Of a stretch of 29,820 nucleotides of DNA, positions 21,952-29,820 are shown piece after piece. The notes below the pieces were generated by a model, which worked only from the letters and a program-made list of their open reading frames with translations, did no database searches and was not told where the DNA came from. Made by a program: the position numbers and the translations under genes. Origin of the DNA: Anaerolineales bacterium UBA3082. GTDB taxonomy: Bacteria; Chloroflexota; Anaerolineae; UBA7937. Position 1 is the stretch's first letter. Each line of letters begins with the position of its first letter. The stretch is from the NCBI GenBank assembly GCA_002366595.1, contig DFBK01000036.1, forward strand, positions 1-29,820, in the 5' to 3' direction.

Positions 21952-24042
21952 ATGTTTGAGTTCTTCTTCTGTCCCCAATCTGTGGCCATCATCGGCGCTT
22001 CTCGCGATGAAGAGAAGTTAGGCTATGGCGTCTTGAAGAACCTCCTCCAATACGGCTACAAAGGCAAGGTCTATCCCATCAACCCCAAGGCTGACGAGAT
22101 CCTGGGTCTTAGAGCCTACCCTAGCGTCCTCGATCTCCCCGGGGAGATCGATATGGCAGTGGTCGTGGTTCCGGCTCCCATAGTGCCCCGGATCTTGGAG
22201 GAGTGTGGGCGGAAGGGGGTGCGGGGGGTAGTGATCATCACCGCTGGCTTCCGGGAGGTGGGTGGTGAAGGGCTGAAGGAGGAGAAGAGGTTGGCAGAGA
22301 TAGCCAGCCGCTACGGTATGCGCATCATTGGCCCCAACTGTCTGGGCGTTATAGACACCCTCTGCCCCTTGAACGTCACCTTCGCCCGGGGGATGCCCGA
22401 GCAAGGCGATATCGCCATCATGTCCCAGTCGGGGGCTCTCTTGGCCGCCATATTGGACTGGGCGATCGGCGAGAAGGTGGGCTTCTCCCGCTTTGTGAGC
22501 CTGGGGAACAAGGCAGATATAAACGAGATAGACATGCTTGAGGCTTGGGGGGATGATCCCTACTCCAAAGTCATCGCCGCTTACCTGGAAGGCATCATAG
22601 ACGGCACCCGGTTCATGGAGGTAGCCAGCCGGGTCAGCCAGAAGACCCCCATCGTCATCATCAAGGCGGGGACCACGGAGGCCGGCGCTCGTGCTGTCTC
22701 CTCTCACACCGGGACCCTGGCTGGCTCCGAGAAGGCTTACGATACCGCCTTGCGCCAATCAGGGGTGGTGAGAGCCAACTCGGTGGAGGATCTCTTCGAC
22801 TACGCCTTCGCCTTTTCCCAGCAGCCCTTGATAAGGGGCCAACGGATCGCCATCGTCACCAACGGCGGAGGAGCGGGGATTATGGCTTCCGATGAGGTGG
22901 AGCGGGTGGAATTGAAGATGGCCCCCTTAACTCAAGAGACGGTAGACCGGCTGAAGGAGAGGTTGCCCGCTGCGGCCAACGTCTACAACCCCATAGATTG
23001 CCTTGGAGATGCCGACGCCAAGCGGTATCGATACGCTTTGGATACCGTCCTTCAGGATGTTAACGTGGATGGAGTTATCGCCATCTTCCTCTCCCAGGTG
23101 GTAATGCATGTGGAGGATATAGCGGAGGCGGTGGGCGAGACGGCGAAGAGGTATGATAAGCCGGTGTTAGCTTGCCTCATGGGCGGGGAGATGACCGAGC
23201 CAGGGAGAGAGGTTCTGCGCCTTTACGGCATACCCAACTATAACTTCCCGGAGCGGGCGGTGAAGGCGATGCTGGCTATCTACAAAAGGAGGGAGTTCTT
23301 GGACCGTCCCCTGCGAGAGATTGAGCGGTTCGAGGTCCACTCCCCATGGGTGCAAGAGCTCTTCGAGCGAGTCCGTTCTGAGGGAAGGCTTACGGTGGGA
23401 GACGCTGAGGCGCGCAGGGTGATGGAGGCTTATGGCATCCCCTTGCCCCAGTCGGTATTGGCCAGGAACCCAGAGGAAGCGGTCGAGGCGGCTGAAAGGA
23501 TCGGCTACCCGGTAGCCATGAAGATAGCCTCTCCCGATATCTTACATAAGACGGACATCGGAGGGGTAAGGCTCAATATAAGGGGTCCCAATGAGGTTAG
23601 GGATAGTTTCGACCTTTTGAACTATCGAGCCCTGCGATTCATGCCGGAGGCTGAGATATGGGGAGTGCTGGTTCAGGAGATGGTTGAGGGTGGCTATGAG
23701 GTGCTGGTGGGGATGAGCCGCGACCCACAATTTGGCCCCCTCTTGGCTTTCGGTTTGGGTGGGATCTACGTGGAGGCCCTCAGGGATGTGACCTTCCGCA
23801 TCGCTCCGGTGGCCCGCTGGGAGGCCAGGGAGATGCTCTCCGAGATCCATGGCTATACTCTGCTGCGGGGCGTCCGAGGGGAGAGCCCAGCAGACCTGGA
23901 AGCGATCGTAGATTGCATCCTGCGGGTCTCTCAACTGGTGACCGATTTCCCAGAGATCGTAGAACTGGATATAAACCCCCTTATAGTATGCGAGGAGGGA
24001 AGGGGAGCGGTGGCTGTTGATTTGAGGATGGCTCTCCAATGA
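21952..24042 (+). CDS. Acetate/acyl-CoA ligase (ADP-forming), fused alpha-beta subunits
   Basis: 696 residues. The N-terminal CoA-binding Rossmann domain (VAIIGASRDEEKLGYGVLKNL), succinyl-CoA-ligase-like domains (IIGPNCLGVID, IMSQSGALLAAILDW), the phosphorylated His H252 in SSHTGTLAGS, a second flavodoxin-like part (AIVTNGGGAGIMASDE), and a C-terminal ATP-grasp domain from about residue 465 (YPVAMKIASPDILHKTDIGGV, ELDINPLIV) are in the order of single-chain ADP-forming acetyl-CoA synthetases. It converts acyl-CoA, ADP and phosphate to acid, CoA and ATP, a substrate-level ATP step typical of anaerobic fermenters. Start ATG 21952 with AAAGG five bases upstream. Acyl specificity is not visible. 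Confidence 0.92.
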   Translation: MFEFFFCPQSVAIIGASRDEEKLGYGVLKNLLQYGYKGKVYPINPKADEILGLRAYPSVLDLPGEIDMAVVVVPAPIVPRILEECGRKGVRGVVIITAGFREVGGEGLKEEKRLAEIASRYGMRIIGPNCLGVIDTLCPLNVTFARGMPEQGDIAIMSQSGALLAAILDWAIGEKVGFSRFVSLGNKADINEIDMLEAWGDDPYSKVIAAYLEGIIDGTRFMEVASRVSQKTPIVIIKAGTTEAGARAVSSHTGTLAGSEKAYDTALRQSGVVRANSVEDLFDYAFAFSQQPLIRGQRIAIVTNGGGAGIMASDEVERVELKMAPLTQETVDRLKERLPAAANVYNPIDCLGDADAKRYRYALDTVLQDVNVDGVIAIFLSQVVMHVEDIAEAVGETAKRYDKPVLACLMGGEMTEPGREVLRLYGIPNYNFPERAVKAMLAIYKRREFLDRPLREIERFEVHSPWVQELFERVRSEGRLTVGDAEARRVMEAYGIPLPQSVLARNPEEAVEAAERIGYPVAMKIASPDILHKTDIGGVRLNIRGPNEVRDSFDLLNYRALRFMPEAEIWGVLVQEMVEGGYEVLVGMSRDPQFGPLLAFGLGGIYVEALRDVTFRIAPVARWEAREMLSEIHGYTLLRGVRGESPADLEAIVDCILRVSQLVTDFPEIVELDINPLIVCEEGRGAVAVDLRMALQ

Positions 24043-24084
24043 TTAAGGAGGCCTTATCGGTGCCTCGGTCACGAAGGAGGAGAA

Positions 24085-25167
24085 ATGGCTGAAAAGGCGG
24101 TGGCGGTATATGTGACCTCAGCGGAGACCTTCTCCGGCAAGAGTTCGCTATGTGTAGGGTTGGGTTTGAGGTTCCGCCGCGACGGGTTTCGCGTGGGCTA
24201 TATGAAGCCCATAAGCAGCACGGCCAAGCGGATAAAGGGGCGCGTCATAGATGAAGATGTGGAGTCCATCAAGGAACTCTTTCAATTAGAGGAAAGTTCA
24301 GAGATCCTGGTCCCAGTCTGCCTTGACCCCCTCACCCTGGAATCGATCCTCAAGGGGGAGAGGATAGACATAAAGGAACGCATAAAGAAAGCCTACGAAC
24401 AGGCGTCTAAAGATAAGGACGTAATGCTTTTGGGAGGCGGAGCCTCCCTGACTGATGGAGCCTTGGTCGGTCTCCCATCTCAAAAGGTAGCGGAACTTCT
24501 GGGGGCCTGGGAGTTGGTTATCATCAGATATGAGGACGATCTATCCCTGAATAGCCTGCTCCTGCGCCAGGAGGTCTTTGGCGGATCGATGTTGGGGGCT
24601 GTCCTCAACGCCGTCCCTAAGCGGAGGCTCGAATACGTGCGGAGGACGGTCAGGCCGTTCCTCGGGGATCGGGGGATAAAGGTCTATGCTATCTTGCCAG
24701 AAGAGCGGATTCTTCTCTCCATGAGTGTGGGGGAATTGGCGGAGGTTTTGGGGGGACGGATACTCAACTCTCCGGAGAAGGCGGATGAGTTGGTGGAGTA
24801 TCTGATGATCGGGGCTATGAGCGCGGATAGCGCCCTCTCTTACTTCCGCCGGAAGCCTGACAAAGCGGTCATCACCGGCGGCGACCGGCCGGATATCCAA
24901 CTGGCAGCCTTGGAGACTTCCACCAAGTGCCTAATCCTCACCGGCAACCTCTATCCCAACGCCGTCATCCTGGCGCGGGCGGAGGAGTTAGGGGTGCCCA
25001 TGGTTTTGGTGGGCCAGGACACGCTAACCGCGGTGGAGATCATCGAGCGCTACTTCGGGAAGACTCGTTTCCACCAGAAGAAGAAAATCGAGCGCTTCGA
25101 GAAACTATTGGAGAAACATTTCGACTTCGAGGGGCTATACAAGGCGCTGGGGTTGAAGAAGCCTTAG
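24085..25167 (+). CDS. BioD-like P-loop plus DRTGG protein (COG0857, phosphotransacetylase N-terminal-like)
   Basis: 360 residues. Residues 1-200 are a dethiobiotin-synthetase-like P-loop domain with a variant Walker A (SAETFSGKSS, K19) and an acidic DEDVESIKELF; residues 215-320 are a DRTGG domain (AVITGGDRPDIQLAALETSTKCLILTG). This is the architecture of the N-terminal half of long phosphotransacetylases without the catalytic domain, probably a regulatory nucleotide or metabolite sensor. It follows the ADP-forming acyl-CoA synthetase by 42 bp with a strong AAGGAGGAG before ATG 24085, so the pair probably acts in acetyl-CoA/acetate energy metabolism. Function of the stand-alone form is not established. 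Confidence 0.85.
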   Translation: MAEKAVAVYVTSAETFSGKSSLCVGLGLRFRRDGFRVGYMKPISSTAKRIKGRVIDEDVESIKELFQLEESSEILVPVCLDPLTLESILKGERIDIKERIKKAYEQASKDKDVMLLGGGASLTDGALVGLPSQKVAELLGAWELVIIRYEDDLSLNSLLLRQEVFGGSMLGAVLNAVPKRRLEYVRRTVRPFLGDRGIKVYAILPEERILLSMSVGELAEVLGGRILNSPEKADELVEYLMIGAMSADSALSYFRRKPDKAVITGGDRPDIQLAALETSTKCLILTGNLYPNAVILARAEELGVPMVLVGQDTLTAVEIIERYFGKTRFHQKKKIERFEKLLEKHFDFEGLYKALGLKKP

Positions 25168-25243
25168 GCATTACACCTGCTTCTTGGGGGCTAAGGGATT
25201 TCGCTAGAGCAATCGCCGTCTTTCTTTTGGTGGAGTGAACGGG

Positions 25244-26941
25244 ATGGATGCTGAATTCATCGAAAAGCTACTCGGAAGGAAAGAGGGGCAATTCTTAGAG
25301 TTCAAAAGCTCCTACGAGAGGCCCACAGGCAGATTAGTAAAGCGGCGGGATGCGAAGGAGGTAGCGAAGGATATCGCCGAGACCCTCAGCGCCATGGCCA
25401 ATGCTGATGGTGGTACGCTGCTTGTTGGAGTGGAAGATGATGGAAGTGTTTCGGGAGTTGATTATCCCAGCGACAAATTGAACCTGCTTTTGGAAGCATC
25501 TAACACCCTCATTCGGCCCGCTCTCGACCCTAAGATTGCACGTTCTCTTTATCAGGATAGACTCATCCTCGCGTTTGAAATTGGATACAGTTTTGACACT
25601 CACCAGCTCACTGACGGCCGATATCTGCTTAGAGTGGGTGATAAGAACATGCCTTTTCCAGCGGAGAAGATTAGCGCTCTCAAACAGGCCAAAACGGGGA
25701 CCCTGTACGAGAGGCAGTTTGTTCCTGAAGCTTCCCTTGATGATCTTGATTGGCAAATTGTGGGGGAATTTAGGGAGTTCGTCAAAGATCCACGCCCCTC
25801 ACAAGAACTTCTGCGAGATGAATATCACCTCATAGACTTTCGCGATGCCAAGCCATATCTTACCATAGCAGCCCTTCTCCTCTTCGCCAAAGATCCCCTC
25901 AAGTGGCACCCTAGGTGTGGCGTTGATTTTGTCAAGTTTGAGGGGACGGAAAGGAGATATGGAGCCGAGATTAATATTGTAAAACGGGTGAGAATAGAAG
26001 AGCCTCTCCTCAAACTAATACCCAAGGCTTACGCAATCATTAAAGAACATGTGAAAGAGAGAGTAGTTCTACACGACCTATTCTTTCGTGAGAGGTTTGA
26101 GTACCCTGAATTCGCTTGGCAGGAAGCGCTGGTTAATGCCGTAGCCCACCGAGAATACAGCCTGACCGGAAGTTCAACCGAGGTATGGATGTTTGATGAT
26201 CATATGGAGATTAGGAGCCCCGGAAGGCTTCCTGACCCTATAACGTTAGATCAGCTCGTGCGGAGGGAACGGGTACATTTCTCAAGGAATCCTCTTCTCG
26301 TACGGGTTCTCACTGACCTCGGCTATATGAGGGAACTGGGGGAAGGGATCCCCCGAATGTTCGATGAAATGGAAAAGAACTTCCTACAACCTCCGGAATT
26401 CAAAGAAGAAGCTTTTATGTTTTCTGTGACGTTGAAAAATATCCCCATCTTTGACCTAGAAATGCAAAGGTGGCTGCTGAGATTCTCGGACTATAGTTTG
26501 AATTTACGTCAAATGCGCGTACTCGCCTATGTGCGGCAATATGGGAGTGGTAGCTTTACCAACCGTATGTATCAAAAGATCGCAGAAGTGGATAGGGATT
26601 GGGCATATAGAGAGATAAGAGAAATGATGCGGGCAGGTATAGTAATAAGGCCCCGAGGGAAATATAGATATCTAGTCTTAGAACCAACAGAAGCTATCCC
26701 ATTGCTTGAGGAAACGGTTCAAATTGGTAAGATTGCACTGGCTAAGGGTTTTGTCACTAATAGCGATGTAAGAAATGCTCTCGGCTTCACAAGACATATA
26801 GCCCAGAAGACACTGAGGCAGTTAGTAGACCGGGGGCTTCTTGAACTCTATGGAAGGGGACGCGGGGCCAAGTACAAACCTACAGTTAGCTTCAGGCAGA
26901 TTTTGAGGGGCGTTAAAATGCGCCGAGGAATTGACAATTAG
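25244..26941 (+). CDS. AlbA_2 (Schlafen-type) / COG2865 ATPase-like transcriptional regulator
   Basis: 565 residues from ATG 25244 (GGAG eight bases upstream; GTG 25235 is an alternative). The start LLGRKEGQFLEFKSSYE and ANADGGTLLVGVEDDG are the AlbA_2 domain (about 8-130), a putative nucleic-acid-binding or nuclease-like fold. EFAWQEALVNAVAHREYS and RELGEGIPRMFDEME belong to the HATPase_c_4-like region of 'RecG-like' COG2865 proteins (about 290-400). The C terminus has winged-helix-like stretches (about 420-555). AT-richer with many rare-looking codons compared with the genes on either side, suggesting lateral acquisition. Members are often in defence or stress islands; no partner gene is adjacent. 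Real target unknown. Confidence 0.8.
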   Translation: MDAEFIEKLLGRKEGQFLEFKSSYERPTGRLVKRRDAKEVAKDIAETLSAMANADGGTLLVGVEDDGSVSGVDYPSDKLNLLLEASNTLIRPALDPKIARSLYQDRLILAFEIGYSFDTHQLTDGRYLLRVGDKNMPFPAEKISALKQAKTGTLYERQFVPEASLDDLDWQIVGEFREFVKDPRPSQELLRDEYHLIDFRDAKPYLTIAALLLFAKDPLKWHPRCGVDFVKFEGTERRYGAEINIVKRVRIEEPLLKLIPKAYAIIKEHVKERVVLHDLFFRERFEYPEFAWQEALVNAVAHREYSLTGSSTEVWMFDDHMEIRSPGRLPDPITLDQLVRRERVHFSRNPLLVRVLTDLGYMRELGEGIPRMFDEMEKNFLQPPEFKEEAFMFSVTLKNIPIFDLEMQRWLLRFSDYSLNLRQMRVLAYVRQYGSGSFTNRMYQKIAEVDRDWAYREIREMMRAGIVIRPRGKYRYLVLEPTEAIPLLEETVQIGKIALAKGFVTNSDVRNALGFTRHIAQKTLRQLVDRGLLELYGRGRGAKYKPTVSFRQILRGVKMRRGIDN

Positions 26942-27022
26942 CGCATTTCTGAATAGCGCAATTAGGACATTAACTTAACTAGACAACGTTCAAAAATTTC
27001 ACTTCTCAAAGGAGTGCATACC

Positions 27023-28309
27023 ATGACCATGATAGAAGACATATACGCGCGGGAGATCCTCGACTCCCGGGGCAACCCCACGGTGGAGGTGGAGGTGCTC
27101 CTCATCAGCGGGGCTGTGGGGCGGGCCGCGGTTCCCTCCGGCGCCTCCACCGGTCGCCATGAGGCCCTCGAACTCCGCGACGGCGACGAGAAGCGTTACG
27201 GGGGCAAAGGGGTGCTTAAGGCGGTAGAAAATGTGAACGAGAAGATCGCCCAGGACCTCATCGGCTGGGATGCCCTCGATCAGGTGGGCCTAGACGCTTT
27301 TCTCGTGGGGCTGGACGGCACGCCCCATAAGTCGAATCTGGGGGCCAACGCCACCCTGGGCGTATCTTTGGCTGTGGCCAAGGCAGCGGCCAACGCCCTG
27401 GATCTGCCCCTCTATCGCTACCTGGGAGGCGTAGGAGCCAATACCTTGCCTGTTCCCTTTATGAACATCCTCAACGGGGGGAAACATGCCGCCGATTCCA
27501 CCGACCTCCAGGAGTTCATGATCGTGCCCGCTGGAGCGCCCACCTTTAGCGAAGCCCTGCGCTGGGGAGCGGAAGTCTATCGCACTCTAAAGGCGGTGTT
27601 AAAAGAAAAAGGCTATAACACCAACGTAGGTGATGAGGGCGGCTTTGCCCCATCATTGGGCTCCAACCAAGAGGCGGTCGAGGTGATCCTGGCCGCCATA
27701 GAGAAGGCGGGCTATAAGGCCGGAGAGGATATATATATCGCTCTCGACCCCGCGGCCACCGAGTTCTATGAAGAGGGGGCATACCATCTGAGGAAGGAAA
27801 GGCAGAAGTTGACTAGCGCCCAGATGGTCGATTTCTACGCCCATTGGGTCGAGACCTACCCCCTCATCTCCATCGAAGATGGCTTGGCGGAGGATGATTG
27901 GGAAGGCTGGAGGTTTCTTACCCAGAGGCTAGGCGACCAGACTCAGATCGTGGGCGATGACCTCTTGGTAACCAACGTTCAACGTCTAAAGCGCGCCATC
28001 GAGGAGGAGGCAGCCAACTCTATCCTCATCAAGGTGAACCAGATAGGGACTCTTTCTGAGGCTATAGCGGCCGTGGAGATGGCTGGGAAAGCGGGCTGGA
28101 CGCAGGTCATCTCTCACCGCAGCGGGGAGACCGAGGATACCACCATCGCCGACCTAGCCGTGGCCCTCAACACCGGACAGATAAAGGCCGGAGCCCCCTG
28201 CCGAAGCGAGCGGGTAGCCAAGTACAACCGGCTCCTGCGCATCGAAGAGGAGTTGGGCGACGCAGCGAGGTACCCTGGCGTAGGGGCGTTCAAACTAGGT
28301 TCCTTGTAG
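27023..28309 (+). CDS. eno: Enolase
   Basis: 428 residues. Converts 2-phosphoglycerate to phosphoenolpyruvate in glycolysis. IYAREILDSRGNPTVEVEV at the N terminus, SGASTGRHEALELRDGD (mobile loop), NVGDEGGFAPSL, SIEDGL and GDDLLVTN with metal-binding Asp/Glu, K337 in ILIKVNQIGTL as catalytic base, and H365 in SHRSGETEDT are all intact; length is normal. AAAGGAG at 27008-27014 fixes ATG 27023, eight bases away, rather than the GTG at 27014. It stands alone between an accessory gene and an oppositely oriented glycosyltransferase gene. Confidence 0.97.
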   Translation: MTMIEDIYAREILDSRGNPTVEVEVLLISGAVGRAAVPSGASTGRHEALELRDGDEKRYGGKGVLKAVENVNEKIAQDLIGWDALDQVGLDAFLVGLDGTPHKSNLGANATLGVSLAVAKAAANALDLPLYRYLGGVGANTLPVPFMNILNGGKHAADSTDLQEFMIVPAGAPTFSEALRWGAEVYRTLKAVLKEKGYNTNVGDEGGFAPSLGSNQEAVEVILAAIEKAGYKAGEDIYIALDPAATEFYEEGAYHLRKERQKLTSAQMVDFYAHWVETYPLISIEDGLAEDDWEGWRFLTQRLGDQTQIVGDDLLVTNVQRLKRAIEEEAANSILIKVNQIGTLSEAIAAVEMAGKAGWTQVISHRSGETEDTTIADLAVALNTGQIKAGAPCRSERVAKYNRLLRIEEELGDAARYPGVGAFKLGSL

Positions 28310-28310
28310 C

Positions 28311-28329
28311 GTCCGAGTTTATCTCGGAC
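28311..28329 (+). terminator. Short hairpin just after enolase
   Basis: GTCCGAG-tttat-CTCGGAC, a perfect 7-bp stem one base after the eno stop. No T tract follows, so termination strength is uncertain. It sits between convergent genes. Confidence 0.4.
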
Positions 28330-28412
28330 GAACATGTCGCAGGTAGACTGCAACGCTATGTAAGCCTCAGGGCTTAGCGATGAGGAGCGGCCGTGAGCCA
28401 AGGAGCCTCGCT

Positions 28413-29522
28413 CTATTGTGCCAGGCTGGCAATCAGTCGGGCAGCCTTTTCGGCCGCTTGCGGATGTGCCAGTTGCCAGGCTGCCTCTCCCATCTGCTCC
28501 ACGGTTCCAGGGGAGGCTATGAGTTCCCTCAGAGCAGCCACGGCCTTCTCCGGCTTGGGGGTATAGATTCCGGCCCCACTTCGGACCACATAATCCACGT
28601 TCGCTTCCTCCTGACCTGGAATGGCACTGGTTATGATCAGGGGAAGACCGCAGCCGAGCGCCTCAGATATGGTGCTCGGCCCGGCTTTGGTGATAATACA
28701 ATCGGCAGCCTGCATCAGCGCAGGCATCTTCTCCGTGAAGCCGGTGACGTGTATGGGGATCTCCCAGGCCCTCTCTTCCAGTCGGTCCTTTAACTTTCGG
28801 TTTCGACCGGCCACCACTATGAGTTGCATCTCCAGCCTGGCTTTGGCCATCGCTTCGACCAACGCCCAAAGGTCACCTATCCCCTCTCCGCCGCCGGAGA
28901 TGAGCACGGTGAAAAGATCGCCTTCCAACCCTAACTCAGCCCTCACGGTATCCCGGCCGGCAACTCTCTTAGTGAAAGCCAAGCCCACAGGCAATCCCAC
29001 GACCTTTACTTTCTCCCCTGGAATACCCCACTTCAGGGCTTCCCTGCGCGCCTCCTCGGTGGGTGCAAGGCAGAGATCCACCTCAGAGCAGACCCAAAGG
29101 GGATGAACCCTCACCAGATCGGTGATCATAGTAACCATTGGGACTCGCCTCGTCCGCCGTAAAGCCCAAACGGTGAGATGGTTTGCCAAAGGATGGGTGG
29201 AGACGACCACGTTGGGGTTTGTCGTCCAGAGAAGGCTAATCAGCCTCTTGAAGAAAAGCGGTTTAAGGCATCTAAGGAGAAACCCGGTGCGCCATTGGCC
29301 TTCGGTGAGACGATAGAGGGCGTGCCAAATAAGGGGCGCACGGTTCACCAGAGGGCCATAGAGCCGACCGATGCGGTTGAGGGGCGAGGGTAGACCTTGG
29401 GCTATGAAATCAACGATGGAAACCTCAAAATGAAAAGGCTCCAGAGCCTCCGCCAGGGCCAGAGCCACGCTCCGATGACCACCGCCGACATCAGAGGTAA
29501 GAATGAGGATTGAGGGTTCCAT
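28413..29522 (-). CDS. GT28-family processive glycosyltransferase, MGDG-synthase/UgtP-like
   Basis: 369 residues in a GT-B fold. The N-terminal ILTSDVGGGHRSVALALAEAL and VVVSTHPLANHLTV match the MGDG synthase N-terminal domain (PF06925). The C-terminal VLISGGGEGIGD, IHVTGFTEKMPALMQAADCIITKAGPSTISEALGCGLPLII and GQEEANVDYV match the UDP-sugar-binding half of family 28. Members transfer glucose or galactose from a UDP-sugar to diacylglycerol to make membrane glycolipids; related MurG-like roles are less likely given the N-terminal motif. No transmembrane segment, so peripheral on the inner face. Start ATG 29522 has only a weak purine-rich site upstream. Lipid acceptor is inference. Confidence 0.88.
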   Translation of the reverse strand: MEPSILILTSDVGGGHRSVALALAEALEPFHFEVSIVDFIAQGLPSPLNRIGRLYGPLVNRAPLIWHALYRLTEGQWRTGFLLRCLKPLFFKRLISLLWTTNPNVVVSTHPLANHLTVWALRRTRRVPMVTMITDLVRVHPLWVCSEVDLCLAPTEEARREALKWGIPGEKVKVVGLPVGLAFTKRVAGRDTVRAELGLEGDLFTVLISGGGEGIGDLWALVEAMAKARLEMQLIVVAGRNRKLKDRLEERAWEIPIHVTGFTEKMPALMQAADCIITKAGPSTISEALGCGLPLIITSAIPGQEEANVDYVVRSGAGIYTPKPEKAVAALRELIASPGTVEQMGEAAWQLAHPQAAEKAARLIASLAQ

Positions 29523-29724
29523 GATCTACGTCTTCTACATTGATACCTTGGATAGGTTATATCTGCTGCTCCTTCGCCACCTTTGGGCGCTGCCTAGACC
29601 CTTGAAAATGGGAGGCTAGGAACGGTTGCCGAACCAAGTATATCATATGAACACATCGTTAGAGAATAGCCGGCTTCTGGTGCCTATGGTATCTTGTCAA
29701 CATTACTCGTACGGAGGTGCAACG
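29523..29724. other. Divergent intergenic region
   Basis: About 200 bases between the GT28 gene (minus) and a plus-strand start at 29725. It has AT-rich stretches (TATATCATATGAA near 29640, TATAAC on the minus strand near 29550) but no hexamer pair with good spacing. Confidence 0.3.
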
Positions 29725-29817
29725 ATGAGAGGACTACCCCCTTCTTATCGGCGGTTCGAGGAGGAATTCTCCCCGGTTTGGGAAGCGTTCGACAACTTGG
29801 GGAAGAGATGCCACTAG
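29725..29817 (+). pseudogene. Start of a probable carboxymuconolactone-decarboxylase-family gene, stopped by TAG
   Basis: A strong GGAGGT (29713-29718) lies six bases before ATG 29725. The 30 residues MRGLPPSYRRFEEEFSPVWE and AFDNLGKRCH resemble the N terminus of CMD/AhpD-like proteins, where a conserved 'HEAGPL' comes next. Here the codon after CH is TAG followed by GCA (Ala), so a sense codon such as GAG or CAG may have become a stop. The window ends three bases later, so neither the downstream frame nor the family call can be confirmed. Confidence 0.4.
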
Positions 29818-29820
29818 GCA

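Noticed and set aside
22018..22758. Minus-strand reading frame of about 245 codons within the acyl-CoA synthetase gene
   Set aside because: Composition-driven shadow of a strongly conserved plus-strand gene.
26931..26960. TTGACA at 26931 as an enolase promoter, and the TAGCGCA direct repeat (26939, 26954)
   Set aside because: No -10 hexamer at suitable distance, and the -35 is within the end of the AlbA_2 gene; the 7-base repeat twice is too short to mean much.

Overview
This 29.8 kb window is a moderately GC-rich bacterial chromosome segment with tightly packed genes. It most likely comes from an anaerobic member of the Chloroflexota (Anaerolineae or Dehalococcoidia type). This is inferred from family content: membrane GT-C glycosyltransferases with tandem C-terminal beta-rich modules of the 'LLGYDL...LTLYW...YTVFVHL' type, an ADP-forming acyl-CoA synthetase paired with a BioD-like/DRTGG protein, and an AmrS-type radical SAM enzyme. 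No rRNA or tRNA gene, CRISPR array or insertion sequence was seen.

Region 1 (1-14766, all +) is a surface-glycan assembly locus. It holds four large GT-C type membrane proteins (the first cut by the window edge, the third frameshifted), a dolichol-phosphate-mannose-synthase-like GT2, an SDR sugar-nucleotide enzyme, a DegT/StrS aminotransferase, a small EamA/SMR-type membrane protein and an O-antigen ligase/polymerase-like protein. Genes abut or overlap, so the block is probably one or two operons. GT2 could charge a lipid carrier, SDR and DegT could make a modified (amino)sugar, the small membrane protein could flip it, and the GT-C enzymes and ligase would work on the outer face. Nine copies of one ~125-140 residue module sit at the C termini of the four GT-C proteins (3+2+1+3).

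Region 2 (14767-18860) is accessory and disturbed. It has an AT-richer DUF3800 gene, a candidate three-hairpin small RNA on the minus strand with a consensus promoter and its own terminator, a radical SAM gene (amrS), and then an apparent insertion. A second, diverged copy of the amrS 3' end lies 1.65 kb downstream. Between the two copies is a single gene fusing a dCTP-deaminase/dUTPase-fold domain, lacking the catalytic Glu, to a class III nucleotidyl cyclase. A decayed TauE/SafE permease tail follows.

Region 3 (18863-21822, minus) is an ArsR-led operon: ArsR repressor, small Cys-rich protein, GcvH-like lipoyl carrier, two DGC-domain (putative zinc-binding) proteins, OsmC-family protein, thioredoxin-like small redox protein, and then the permease remnant. 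It looks like a metalloid/sulfur stress operon using a lipoyl carrier outside glycine cleavage. Its promoter is a perfect TTGACA-17-TATAAT, back to back with the divergent acyl-CoA synthetase promoter.

Region 4 (21952-29820) has the ADP-forming acyl-CoA synthetase and the BioD-like/DRTGG protein, an AlbA_2/COG2865 accessory ATPase-like regulator, enolase, a minus-strand GT28/MGDG-synthase-like glycosyltransferase, and at the edge the start of a probable carboxymuconolactone-decarboxylase family gene interrupted by TAG.
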